Source: Candidatus Poribacteria bacterium (GTDB lineage: Bacteria; Poribacteria; WGA-4E; JAJDTR01). From it: 64,000 bases of DNA. This document shows positions 20,198 to 28,104 of this stretch, in pieces; positions within the stretch are counted from its first letter, which is position 1, and every line of letters starts with the position of its first letter. Below the pieces are notes generated by a model. It was not told where the DNA came from and searched no databases. It was given only the letters and a program-made list of their open reading frames with translations. The stretch spans positions 30,042-94,041 of the forward strand of contig JAPPIK010000026.1 of assembly GCA_028820655.1 (NCBI GenBank). The letters run 5' to 3'. The translations under genes and the position numbers were made by a program.

Positions 20198-21160
20198 ATG
20201 TTGATTAAGATTCCCAGAGGATGGGAGATCCCCGAGAACCAGGTGACACCGGAATCGGATTATGTAAGCCGGCGCAAGTTTATAAAGAATATGGGCTTGG
20301 CGGGCGCTGGCGCACTGACGTTGATGAACGGCTGTGCGTGGGCAAAGGGAAAAGGCGTGGAGGAGCAACTCAAAGAGGCGCGAGCACAGAAAATTAACGC
20401 ACCGCTCAATGAAAACTTTATGGTGGACGGGGAATTGACCGATGAGGTTGTCGCCGCATCTTACAACAATTTTTATGAATTTACGACGACCAAGGATCGT
20501 GTATGGAAATTGGTCGATAGGTTTCAGACGCGACCGTGGGAAATCGAAATCGGCGGGTTGGTGGAGAATCCGATGACGGTCGACGTCAGCGACCTCGTCA
20601 AGAAAATGCCCCTCGAAGAGCGAATCTACCGCTTCCGGTGCGTCGAAGCGTGGGCGATGGTGGTGCCGTGGACCGGTTTTCCCATGAAGGATCTGGTCAA
20701 TTTGGTAAAACCGAAGTCATCTGCGAAATACGTGAAAATGCTTACATTCCTGCGTCCGGACGAGGCTCCCCAGCAGAAGCAGGGAAGATTGCCATGGCCC
20801 TATTTCGAGGGATTGACCATTGAGGAGGCAATGAACGAACTCACCTTGCTTGTCACCGGCATTTACGGTCACGTTCTTCCGAAACAACACGGCGCTCCGA
20901 TCCGCTTAATCGCGCCGTGGAAATACGGCTTCAAGAGCATCAAGTCGATAGTCAGTATCGAATTCACCAAGCGCAAACCGCGCACATTCTGGAATACCTT
21001 GGCACCGCGCGAATACGACTTCTGGGCGAATGTGAATCCAACGGTTCCTCATCCTCGCTGGTCGCAAGCGATGGAGCGCATGATCGGCACCGGCGAGCGC
21101 CGTCCGACCGACATGTACAACGGGTATCAAAGTCACGTAACACATCTCTACGAAACGTAA
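20198..21160 (+). CDS. msrP: Protein-methionine-sulfoxide reductase catalytic subunit MsrP (YedY)
   Basis: A 320-residue molybdopterin enzyme repairing oxidised methionines in periplasmic proteins. A twin-arginine signal SRRKFIKN lies at residues 24-31, followed by the hydrophobic GLAGAGALTLM, so it is exported folded by Tat. The molybdenum-ligating cysteine is C148 in RFRCVEAWAMVVPWTG; downstream VLPKQHGAPIRLIAPWKYGFKS is the family's cofactor-binding segment. The ATG at 20198 is chosen; a TTG 12 nt upstream is possible. The membrane haem partner MsrQ is not adjacent. The convergent rtcB gene ends 8 nt away. Confidence 0.93.
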   Translation: MLIKIPRGWEIPENQVTPESDYVSRRKFIKNMGLAGAGALTLMNGCAWAKGKGVEEQLKEARAQKINAPLNENFMVDGELTDEVVAASYNNFYEFTTTKDRVWKLVDRFQTRPWEIEIGGLVENPMTVDVSDLVKKMPLEERIYRFRCVEAWAMVVPWTGFPMKDLVNLVKPKSSAKYVKMLTFLRPDEAPQQKQGRLPWPYFEGLTIEEAMNELTLLVTGIYGHVLPKQHGAPIRLIAPWKYGFKSIKSIVSIEFTKRKPRTFWNTLAPREYDFWANVNPTVPHPRWSQAMERMIGTGERRPTDMYNGYQSHVTHLYET

Positions 21161-21168
21161 TCGGGCGA

Positions 21169-22638
21169 TTATCCCTTAATCACTCCAATTGGCCGCAGCC
21201 GAGCCACGCGCCGCGAAAGCCCGGCTGCATCAACCACTTTGACGACCTCATCGACGTCTTTGTAGGCTTCGGGGACCTCCTCGTGCAGGGTTCGGCGACC
21301 TTCGGCGCGCACAAAGATGCCCTGTTTTTCAAGGTCCTTATCAATTGCCCGCCCCTTTGTGGCTTCAATCGCCTTCCGGCGAGACAGCATTCTTCCCGCA
21401 CCATGGCAGGTTGTCCCCCATGTCTGTTCCATGGCTGCCGGGCTGCCCACGAGCACATAGGATGCCGTTCCCATATCGCCGGGAATCAGAACCGGCTGGC
21501 CGATCTTCCGGTACTTCTGGGGAATTTCCGGGTGCCCCGCCGGGAAGGCGCGCGTCGCCCCTTTTCGATGCACAAACAGTTCCTTCTCGACTCCGCCAAT
21601 CCGGTGTGTCTCAAACTTACCGATATTGTGCGCCACATCGTAGACCAATTCCAAACCAAGCTCAGTTCGGCCGGTGTCGAAGAAATCCATGAACACCTGC
21701 CGCACCCAGTGGGTGATGCACTGCCGATTATTCCACGCATAGTTTGCTCCGCACGCCATGGCAGCGAGATAGTCCTGGCCCTCCGGCGATTTAATCGGTG
21801 CAGCAGCCAGTTGCCGGTCGGGGAGATCAATGCCGTACTTTTGCGCGACCTTGACCCATGTTTTGACGTGTTCGTCGCACACTTGGTAGCCGAATCCACG
21901 CGACCCGGTATGGATCATCACACAGACCTGTCCTTCGGTTAAGCCCATGGCATCCGCGGCTTCCCGATAAAGTACGCGGTCTACCACCTGTAACTCCAGA
22001 AAATGGTTCCCCGAGCCGAGCGTGCCAAGCTGATTTTTCCCGCGCTCCAAGGCGCGTTTACTTGCGGCGGAGGCGTCCGCAGACGCAAGACGCCCGTTCG
22101 CTTCGGTGAATCCCAAGTCTTCAGGCAAACCGTATTCTCGTTCGATCGCCCAACGGGATCCCTTCTCGAGCATTTCCTGTTCTTCACCGATTGAGAGTCG
22201 AATCTTGCCGCTGGAACCGACGCCACAGGGGATATGCTCGAAGAGTCTGTCGACGAGAGTTCGAGTCCTGCCTTTCAAGCGGGACGCGTTTATATTTGTG
22301 CGGATCAAACGCACGCCGCAGTTGAGGTCGTAACCGATGCCGCCGGGCGACACAACGCCATCGGCACGGGGATCCGTGGCAGCAACGCCGCCGATTACAA
22401 AACCGTAACCCCAATGCAGATCCGGCATAGCCAGCGAATTTCCCACGATTCCGGGCAGATGCGCCACGTTGGCGACCTGTTGCAGTGCTTCGTCGCTCTT
22501 GGCTTGCCGCAAGAGTTTTTCGTTAGCGTAGACTATCCCATCGACGCGCATTCCTTTCTGATAGCTTTTTGGGATGCGCCAGCGATAGTCGTCAATTTTG
22601 TTTAATGGTATTTGATTTTCCACGGCACCTCTTGGCAT
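21169..22638 (-). CDS. rtcB: RNA-splicing ligase RtcB
   Basis: A 489-residue Mn/GTP-dependent RNA ligase joining 2',3'-cyclic phosphate (or 3'-phosphate) and 5'-OH RNA ends. Visible motifs are PGGIGYDLNCGVR with the metal-binding cysteine near residue 107, GTLGSGNHFLELQ with metal histidine, VMIHTGSRGFG, and the guanylylated histidine (about H412) in CHGAGRMLSRR. No archease or rtcA/rtcR gene is beside it. The antisense frames across it are shadows of high coding density. No clear ribosome site precedes the ATG. Confidence 0.95.
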   Translation of the reverse strand: MPRGAVENQIPLNKIDDYRWRIPKSYQKGMRVDGIVYANEKLLRQAKSDEALQQVANVAHLPGIVGNSLAMPDLHWGYGFVIGGVAATDPRADGVVSPGGIGYDLNCGVRLIRTNINASRLKGRTRTLVDRLFEHIPCGVGSSGKIRLSIGEEQEMLEKGSRWAIEREYGLPEDLGFTEANGRLASADASAASKRALERGKNQLGTLGSGNHFLELQVVDRVLYREAADAMGLTEGQVCVMIHTGSRGFGYQVCDEHVKTWVKVAQKYGIDLPDRQLAAAPIKSPEGQDYLAAMACGANYAWNNRQCITHWVRQVFMDFFDTGRTELGLELVYDVAHNIGKFETHRIGGVEKELFVHRKGATRAFPAGHPEIPQKYRKIGQPVLIPGDMGTASYVLVGSPAAMEQTWGTTCHGAGRMLSRRKAIEATKGRAIDKDLEKQGIFVRAEGRRTLHEEVPEAYKDVDEVVKVVDAAGLSRRVARLRPIGVIKG

Positions 22639-22835
22639 TCTTCCAAACCTAGGAGATTATTCCCTTTTTAAAAAGTTGAGCCGGAGTTGACACTTACAAG
22701 ATGTTGCACATTCAGCACCGTTTTTTTTAGACAATAGTTCGCAAATGTAAGAGATTTTGTGGCGCAAACCAACGGTGGAGCATCACAAGCACAATCTAAC
22801 AGATTGCGGTACTAGGCGGGAAAATTAAGTTCAAG

Positions 22836-22860
22836 GCTGGTGCGCAGTGCGCACCCTACG
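22836..22860. repeat. GGTGCGCAGTGCGCACC palindrome
   Basis: An exact second copy of the palindrome and flanks seen at 18136-18161, here between the small membrane protein gene and rtcB. The arms are fully complementary apart from the central base pair. Confidence 0.7.
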
Positions 22861-22896
22861 AGAACCTTGGACTCTGTTTAAAGATTGTTAAGCCTC

Positions 22897-23289
22897 CTAC
22901 ACGGTCAGCCAAAATACGTATGCAGCGTGCGCCAATCCTAATACTGCCACGATGCATGCGACGGTTTTCATTACGGTACTTAACCTGCCTGACGTTGAAA
23001 AGTAAAAAGCGACGTGATTCAATAGCAACATTAGCACGACTACGAGGTTCAAAACGGCGATGTGCGAGTTTGCATCGTAGTGCCGCACAACAAAGTAAAT
23101 TATAACGTTAATGGCTAACAGACAGAGGATGATCGCCAAGAATCCATACTTCCACGGAATACCGAGTGAGTGGGCGGCCTTCGCTTCTTTGTTTTTTCGG
23201 ATAATATCGCCGACTATCCGTTGCTTCCGTTCTTGATTCTCAATCTTGGTCTGTAGTTGTTGTTTTTCAGTTTCGGAGAACTGTCTCAT
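22897..23289 (-). CDS. Small membrane protein, paralogue A
   Basis: A 130-residue protein starting MRQFSETEKQQLQTKI, then a basic linker, and three predicted membrane segments: FLAIILCLLAINVIIYFVV (about 50-68), HIAVLNLVVVLMLLLNHVAFY (about 76-96) and TVACIVAVLGLAHAAYVFWL (about 107-128). The N-terminal 20 residues and the topology match the neighbouring gene at 23347-23727, so they are tandem paralogues. GGAAGG lies 11 nt before the ATG. The family is not recognised and no function is proposed. Confidence 0.75.
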   Translation of the reverse strand: MRQFSETEKQQLQTKIENQERKQRIVGDIIRKNKEAKAAHSLGIPWKYGFLAIILCLLAINVIIYFVVRHYDANSHIAVLNLVVVLMLLLNHVAFYFSTSGRLSTVMKTVACIVAVLGLAHAAYVFWLTV

Positions 23290-23346
23290 GCGAAATAGCC
23301 TTCCATTGAACTGTACATGGTAACCAACAGCTTGTGCGGCAAGCCA

Positions 23347-23727
23347 TCAATCTCCCCAGAGCGCAGTGGTTAGTTTGGAGGCGAATCTAGTCCATACTAG
23401 GTAAGCAACGTAGGCAAATGCCAAGATAATGAGACCCCATTCAGCTATTTTTAAGAGGCGCCTCTGCCGACCTTGCTTAAAGAAGTGATCCGCAAGGTGA
23501 TCGAATTGAGCTATCACCATGATTACGAGGATGTAAAATTGCTCATACCCAAACCTTCGAAATTTCAGGAAGATAATCAGGTTGATACCGATTGCGAAAA
23601 GAATAATTGCCAAAGACCAATTTTTTGCGTTAGGTGATTCTCTTTCACCTCTCTTTAGCCGCCGTTCCTGTTGGTCTCTTATCTTTGACCGGAGTTGCTG
23701 TTTCTCGACCGCGGTGAATTGCCTCAT
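23347..23727 (-). CDS. Small membrane protein, paralogue B
   Basis: A 126-residue protein starting MRQFTAVEKQQLRSKI, then RDQQERRLKRGE, with membrane segments at about residues 36-53 (SLAIILFAIGINLIIFL), 62-80 and 93-112. It shares the opening motif MRQF..EKQQL.(T/S)KI and three-helix layout with the 130-residue protein 57 nt downstream. Probably duplicated in place. Function unknown. Confidence 0.75.
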   Translation of the reverse strand: MRQFTAVEKQQLRSKIRDQQERRLKRGERESPNAKNWSLAIILFAIGINLIIFLKFRRFGYEQFYILVIMVIAQFDHLADHFFKQGRQRRLLKIAEWGLIILAFAYVAYLVWTRFASKLTTALWGD

Positions 23728-23833
23728 GAGACGTGACTTCCATGTTTACACGAAACGACAACATCCCTGTTTTGACTTACTGCTTCACGCTTCGTCCAAT
23801 GTAATCGTTAGCATGGCGGCAAACATGAGTGCC

Positions 23834-23878
23834 AAAAAAACAAAGGCCTCCTCGAACATGCTCTGTCAAGGAGACCTT
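23834..23878 (-). terminator. Rho-independent terminator after the HMA gene pair
   Basis: Read on the minus strand, AAGGTCTCCT and AGGAGGCCTT form a 10-bp stem with one T-G wobble around a 16-nt loop, followed by TTGTTTTTTT. It lies 66 nt past the stop of the second HMA gene and separates that pair from the membrane-protein paralogues. Confidence 0.8.
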
Positions 23879-23943
23879 AGTTTCTAAAAAAATTGCCACA
23901 TTAAACACCGATTGTCGCTCGAATCGCCATCAGAAGGCGGCTT

Positions 23944-24288
23944 CTAATTTTCAACCGTTGCGTCAAAACCGGCGTCCGTAACGGCAGCCGCCAATGTGTC
24001 AGCACTGACTTTGCCGGACTCAACCTTGACCACCGCTTTGTCCGGAAGCGAAACAGCCGCATTGGTGACGCCGGCGATTTCAGAAAGTACAGACTGTACT
24101 TTCGAAACACAGGCACCTCACGTCATGTTCGACACGGACAACGTGATCTCTTGCGTCGCGACAACCGCAGTTTCTTGAATTTGAGGTGTTTCAGATTTCT
24201 TAGTGCTTGCTTCTTTCTTTTCCGACTGGCATCCAAGTACCACGACAATCGTGAAAACGTAGATTAGCAGCACCTTTGTGATACGCAC
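23944..24288 (-). CDS. HMA/MerP-like lipoprotein with in-frame TGA at the metal-binding cysteine (candidate selenoprotein)
   Basis: Reading through one TGA (24118-24120, codon 57) gives a 114-residue protein. Residues 1-20 end in the lipobox VVLGC, so it is a lipoprotein. After a short polar linker, residues 48-114 form a complete heavy-metal-associated fold: ITLSVSNMT, the TGA codon, GAC, then VSKVQSVLSEIAGVTNAAVS, VVKVESGKVSAD and AVTDAGFDATVEN. In the family the motif is GMTCxxC; the TGA stands exactly at the first Cys. The start is GTG with AAAGGAGGT. Both sides of the TGA are conserved with the upstream paralogue, so this is not decay. A SECIS-like hairpin follows (24083-24103). Read as Sec, the metal or redox site would be U57-x-x-C60. 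Confidence 0.82.
24083..24103 (-). promoter_or_regulatory. SECIS-like hairpin after the TGA of the second HMA gene
   Basis: On the mRNA, nucleotides 15-35 after the UGA form an 8-bp perfect stem, GAAAGUAC with GUACUUUC, around the 5-nt loop AGUCU. Bacterial SECIS elements are stem-loops just downstream of UGA with a G in the first two loop positions and the loop starting roughly 16-37 nt after UGA; here G is second in the loop and the loop starts at nt 23. The loop resembles that of E. coli fdhF. Confidence 0.72.
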
Positions 24289-24332
24289 CTATTTCTACCT
24301 CCTTTGAAAAAGGATAGGATTTAACACCGGAA

Positions 24333-24698
24333 TCAATTGGCAGCGGTGGCGCCAAATCCCGCGCCTTCCACGGCGCCGGTTAGGTCGGCGGTGGAGACCT
24401 TTCCAGGTTCGACATTTACGGTAGCTGTTTGCAGGTTAACGTTAACATTGCTAACTCCGGGGAGGTTGGTAAGTGCAGCCTGCACTTTTGCGACACAGCC
24501 TCCTCAGGTTACACCCGTGAGATTCAATGTTACCTCCTCCACTTTGGCTGCCGAAGCGGATTGATCAGATTTCGTCGATTCTTGCGTCTGCTCCGTCGCT
24601 GGCGCGGGCGATGCTTCGGGAGCTGCCATTTTCTTGGTACATCCCATTGCGACCAACGTTGCGACCAAGCAGATTAGTAACACTTTCAAAATACGCAT
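24333..24698 (-). CDS. HMA/MerP-like lipoprotein with in-frame TGA at the metal-binding cysteine (candidate selenoprotein), first copy
   Basis: Reading through the TGA at 24504-24506 (codon 65) gives 121 residues. The signal peptide MRILKVLLICLVATLVAMGC ends in a lipobox Cys20. A Ser/Thr/Ala/Glu-rich linker (21-52) leads to the HMA fold: VTLNLTGVT, TGA, GGC, VAKVQAALTNLPGVSNVNVN, ATVNVEPGKVSTADL and AVEGAGFGATAAN. The TGA replaces the first Cys of GMTCxxC exactly as in the paralogue 44 nt downstream; U65 and C68 would be the metal/redox pair. It ends at a different TGA (24333-24335) at the natural domain end. Possible roles are periplasmic metal capture or redox; no transporter or metal regulator is adjacent. 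Confidence 0.82.
24471..24487 (-). promoter_or_regulatory. SECIS-like hairpin after the TGA of the first HMA gene
   Basis: Nucleotides 17-33 after the UGA form a 6-bp stem, AAGUGC with GCACUU, around the loop AGGCU. The loop begins at nt 23, the same as in the paralogue. Compared with that copy, one stem pair is G-C instead of A-U, a compensatory change, and the loop keeps A-G at its start and C-U at its end. Confidence 0.7.
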
Positions 24699-24878
24699 TT
24701 TAATTCACCTTCTTTCCAAATTTGGGATTTAAACCCCGTATCGGGATTTCGCTTGATTCTATCCGAATAGGCGCATGGTTGTCAAGACCTATCTCCCCTA
24801 TACTGTGGATAATAAGGCTTGACAGCAAAATCGGATACGGAGTAGAATTGGGCAAATTCGGAAAAGGAACACATAAAG

Positions 24879-26543
24879 ATGGCAATCTTGGAAGGCGGAC
24901 ATATCCTCGCCAAGGCGCTGAAGCAGGAAGGTGTCGAATTCTTGTTCACCCTTTGCGGTGGAACAATCGAGTCAATCTACGACGGGTGTCTCAGTGAGAA
25001 CATCAAGATTATTGATGTGCGCGTAGACCAATCCGCCACTATGATGGCGGATGCCTATGCTCGCGTCACCGGGAAAGCCGGCGTAAGCGCCGTGACCAGG
25101 GGTCCGGGGCACGTAAATATGATATACGGCTTGGCTACCGCCTATATGGCGGGAAGCCCGCTTTTCGCGTTAAGCGGCAACAGCGATGCCGACCAACTCG
25201 ACATGGGCGGCTCGCAGGAACTCAATCAGATTGGTTTGGTCAAGCCGATTACCAAGTGGGCGAGGTTGGTCATGCAAACGGAGCGTCTGCCCGAATTCGT
25301 ATCGGGCGGGTTTCGCAAGCTTTGGTCGGGCCGCCCCGGACCAACGCATCTCAGCGTTCCGTACGACATTCTGTACGATAAGATTGATGATTCCAATCTG
25401 AATTATCCCAAACCCGCGGAATATCGCTCCACCGCGCGAGTGTGCGGAGATCCCGATTTAATTGACGGCGCGTTGAAGTTACTATCCAAGGCGAACAACC
25501 CCGTTATTATCGCGGGAGGGTTGAATCACTGGCACGGTGCAAGCAGTGCACTTGTGGACTTCGTCGAAGCGACAAGTATTCCTTTCTTCACCAAAGAAAC
25601 CGATGTCAATGCAATCAATCACGCTCATCCACTCTACTTTGGCAAGGCGACGAATAGATTCGCGGGCGCCGCGAAAGAACTGCGAAACGCTGACGTTGTT
25701 CTCGCATTGGGCATTACGTTCGATACCACGATAGGTTACGGAGGACCACCGCTGTTTGATGAGAATGCAGCGTTTATTAAGGTCGATATAAGTGACGACG
25801 AAATGGGTAAGAACCGATCCTTTGAGGTCGGTATCGTCGGAGACATGAACTCGGTACTGACAGAGATGGTCAAGTCGGCGGATAAGCACGACTTTCACAA
25901 GCCAAGCGATTGGATTGAGCGTTTGAATCTTGCCCGCGAGGGGTTTTTGCATCGCGTATCAGCGGCGGAAAATTCAGACTCTGTTCCAGTGCACCCGTTG
26001 CGAATTTGCAGAGAGGTGCGTGAACTGTTCGGTGATGACGCCACGATCTCCGTTGATGGTGGAGATACCGTGCTGTTTTCCTTGATGGCGTTCAACCACT
26101 ATCATCCCGCGCACTTCCTCGCCACAGGTCCCGTTGGCGGAATTGGACAAGGTGTGCCATTCGCACTTGCCGGTAAATTGGCAAGACCGGATAAACCGAG
26201 TGTCTTGATAAGCGGCGACGGGGCCTTCGGCTATGGGGTCATCGAATACGACGCCGCCCTCAAACACGATCTGCCCATCATCACAATCATTTCAAGTGAT
26301 CAGGCATGGGGCATTGTTCGTCACCCGCAAATCATGAGATACGGTTTGGAACGTGCGGTTGCTACGGATCTACGTTCCGTAGATTACGAGAGAGTTGCCG
26401 AAGCACTTGGTTGCCATGGCGAACTCGTGACTAATTCTGCCGAAATTCGCCCGGCATTGCAACGAGCCGCCGACGCCGGTGTTCCGGCAGTGATTAACGT
26501 CCCCACGATTTTCACGAGCGCAGAAGCCTTCTATCCGCAATAG
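24879..26543 (+). CDS. Thiamine-diphosphate enzyme (acetolactate synthase/oxalyl-CoA decarboxylase superfamily)
   Basis: A 554-residue three-domain ThDP enzyme: PYR domain (1-170), central domain (about 190-330) and PP domain (about 370-545) with the ThDP/Mg motif SGDGAFGYGVIEYDAALKHD near residue 444. Two family landmarks are altered. The glutamate that activates ThDP, normally in a RHE-QxAA-ADxYAR context, is Asp (D50 in VRVDQSATMMADAYAR), and the usual NN at the end of the Mg motif is SD (ISSDQAWG). This suggests a specialised, not biosynthetic, lyase or decarboxylase. No small regulatory subunit gene follows. AAGGA lies 13 nt before the ATG. It is divergent from the HMA pair. Confidence 0.87.
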   Translation: MAILEGGHILAKALKQEGVEFLFTLCGGTIESIYDGCLSENIKIIDVRVDQSATMMADAYARVTGKAGVSAVTRGPGHVNMIYGLATAYMAGSPLFALSGNSDADQLDMGGSQELNQIGLVKPITKWARLVMQTERLPEFVSGGFRKLWSGRPGPTHLSVPYDILYDKIDDSNLNYPKPAEYRSTARVCGDPDLIDGALKLLSKANNPVIIAGGLNHWHGASSALVDFVEATSIPFFTKETDVNAINHAHPLYFGKATNRFAGAAKELRNADVVLALGITFDTTIGYGGPPLFDENAAFIKVDISDDEMGKNRSFEVGIVGDMNSVLTEMVKSADKHDFHKPSDWIERLNLAREGFLHRVSAAENSDSVPVHPLRICREVRELFGDDATISVDGGDTVLFSLMAFNHYHPAHFLATGPVGGIGQGVPFALAGKLARPDKPSVLISGDGAFGYGVIEYDAALKHDLPIITIISSDQAWGIVRHPQIMRYGLERAVATDLRSVDYERVAEALGCHGELVTNSAEIRPALQRAADAGVPAVINVPTIFTSAEAFYPQ

Positions 26544-26706
26544 GTAGGATTAAGTGGATCATGATTGCGGTTCGACCGCACCGTCTAACCGGCACAGCGT
26601 GATTTACCTTGTTCCGCCGAGAGGTTTACTTGATCCGCGAAGAGCTATTAAATTCTGGTAAACAGGTGCTATCTTTTCCCGATTACACCAGTGTCCGCAT
26701 TCTCTG

Positions 26707-27846
26707 ATGCCGAGTGCCCGGTTCTTTGCCACCTCCCCAAAAGGGGTTGAATCCATCCTCGCCAAGGAACTCAAGGCGTTAGGGATTGAAAACCTCAAGA
26801 CAGCCGGCGGCGGTGTGCACTTTGAAGGTTCGATGGAAACCCTGTATCGAGCCAATCTTTGGCTTCGCACAGCGAACCGGGTGCTCATGCAGCTCGCCGA
26901 ATTTCCGTGTCCCACGCCCCAAATTTTGTACCAAAATGCGCGTCAATATCGTTGGAATGACTGGATTTCCGCTCAACAGACACTGGCTGTGGATTGCAAC
27001 TGCCGGAATTCGGCAATTAATCACTCCCACTTCGCTGCTTTGAAAATCAAGGACGCGATTGTCGACCAAATTCGTGACAGTACCGGAAGCCGCCCGAATG
27101 TAGACGTTCGGAATCCGAATGTTCGAGTCAATGCCCATATTGCAAACGATCGCTGTGTGCTTAGCCTTGATTCGTCCGGGGATGGCTTGCACATGCGAGG
27201 ATATCGCCGTCAAGCAACCGAGGCGCCTATCCGAGAGACGTTGGCGGCGGCTATCGTTGAATTGGCGGACTGGAATTCGGAAGGATTCTTTATTGACCCG
27301 ATGTGTGGCTCGGGCACCATTCTGATCGAAGCTGCCCTGAAAGCACTAAATTATGCTCCCGGTCTATTGCGCGTAGGGAGCCGGTCGTTTGGGTTTCAAC
27401 AGTGGCGAGGATTCGATCAGCAATGCTGGGACGAGATAGTCAGTGAGGCGCGGAATCAGGTCCGCGAGAGGATTCCGGGTAGACTTCTGGGGTACGACCT
27501 TTCACGTGCAGCGGTTGGCATCGCCAAGAACAATGTAAGCACAGCCGGTTTGACGAGTCATATTCGCCTGTCCAGAGGAGATGTGTTTAACCTTCATCCT
27601 TCCGGACACACCGGAATCATCGCCTGCAATCTGCCGTTCGGCGAGCGATCCGGCGACGCGGAAGCACTTGTACCTCTTTACAAAGGGGTGGGCGACATTC
27701 TCAAGCAACGATGCACCGGTTATAAAGCGTACCTTTTTAGCGGTAACCTGAAGTTGGTGAAATCCATCGGTTTGCGCCCGTCTCGCCGTTTTGCCGTGCA
27801 AAATGGGCCGATTGAGTGTCGTCTTCTAGAGTACAAGTTGTATTAG
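26707..27846 (+). CDS. THUMP-domain class I RNA methyltransferase (RlmL/YpsC type)
   Basis: A 379-residue protein with a short N-terminal ferredoxin-like part (SARFFATSPKGVESILAKEL), a THUMP-like region (about 45-165, ending HMRGYRRQATEAPIRETLAAA), then the methylase fold with motif I FIDPMCGSGTILIEAAL near residue 196, LLGYDLS near 260 and the catalytic NLPFGER at about 308-314, a variant of NPPYGER. It resembles enzymes that make m2G in 23S rRNA. It is monocistronic; no clear ribosome site is visible. Confidence 0.9.
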   Translation: MPSARFFATSPKGVESILAKELKALGIENLKTAGGGVHFEGSMETLYRANLWLRTANRVLMQLAEFPCPTPQILYQNARQYRWNDWISAQQTLAVDCNCRNSAINHSHFAALKIKDAIVDQIRDSTGSRPNVDVRNPNVRVNAHIANDRCVLSLDSSGDGLHMRGYRRQATEAPIRETLAAAIVELADWNSEGFFIDPMCGSGTILIEAALKALNYAPGLLRVGSRSFGFQQWRGFDQQCWDEIVSEARNQVRERIPGRLLGYDLSRAAVGIAKNNVSTAGLTSHIRLSRGDVFNLHPSGHTGIIACNLPFGERSGDAEALVPLYKGVGDILKQRCTGYKAYLFSGNLKLVKSIGLRPSRRFAVQNGPIECRLLEYKLY

Positions 27847-28104
27847 TGACAATTTGGGCAAAAGCGAGTCAGTTGGCTAGATGAGCGAAAGGTTAAAAAT
27901 AGTTACGGCGTAAAACGCAATGAGAAATCCCAAAGCGATCAAATAGAAGATGCAAAACGTGTCAACACGCGTAAATGAACCGTGAAGAAGCGCGAGCGCC
28001 GCTCAACTTTTCGACCATCGCAATGAAGGCCAGTAACCGAATTTTTTGTGGGTGACTTATCCACTTTATGACGGGTTTTAATCCGAATTTAGAGTTAACA
28101 GAGC

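Noticed and set aside
20917..21942. 341-codon plus-strand frame opposite rtcB and across the msrP end
   Set aside because: It is antisense to two well-supported genes and its product resembles no family; a shadow frame.
23944..24698. HMA genes as pseudogenes or use of a code where TGA is Trp/Gly
   Set aside because: Both copies break at the same Cys codon with intact flanks, and TGA ends other genes normally, so neither independent decay nor a different code fits.
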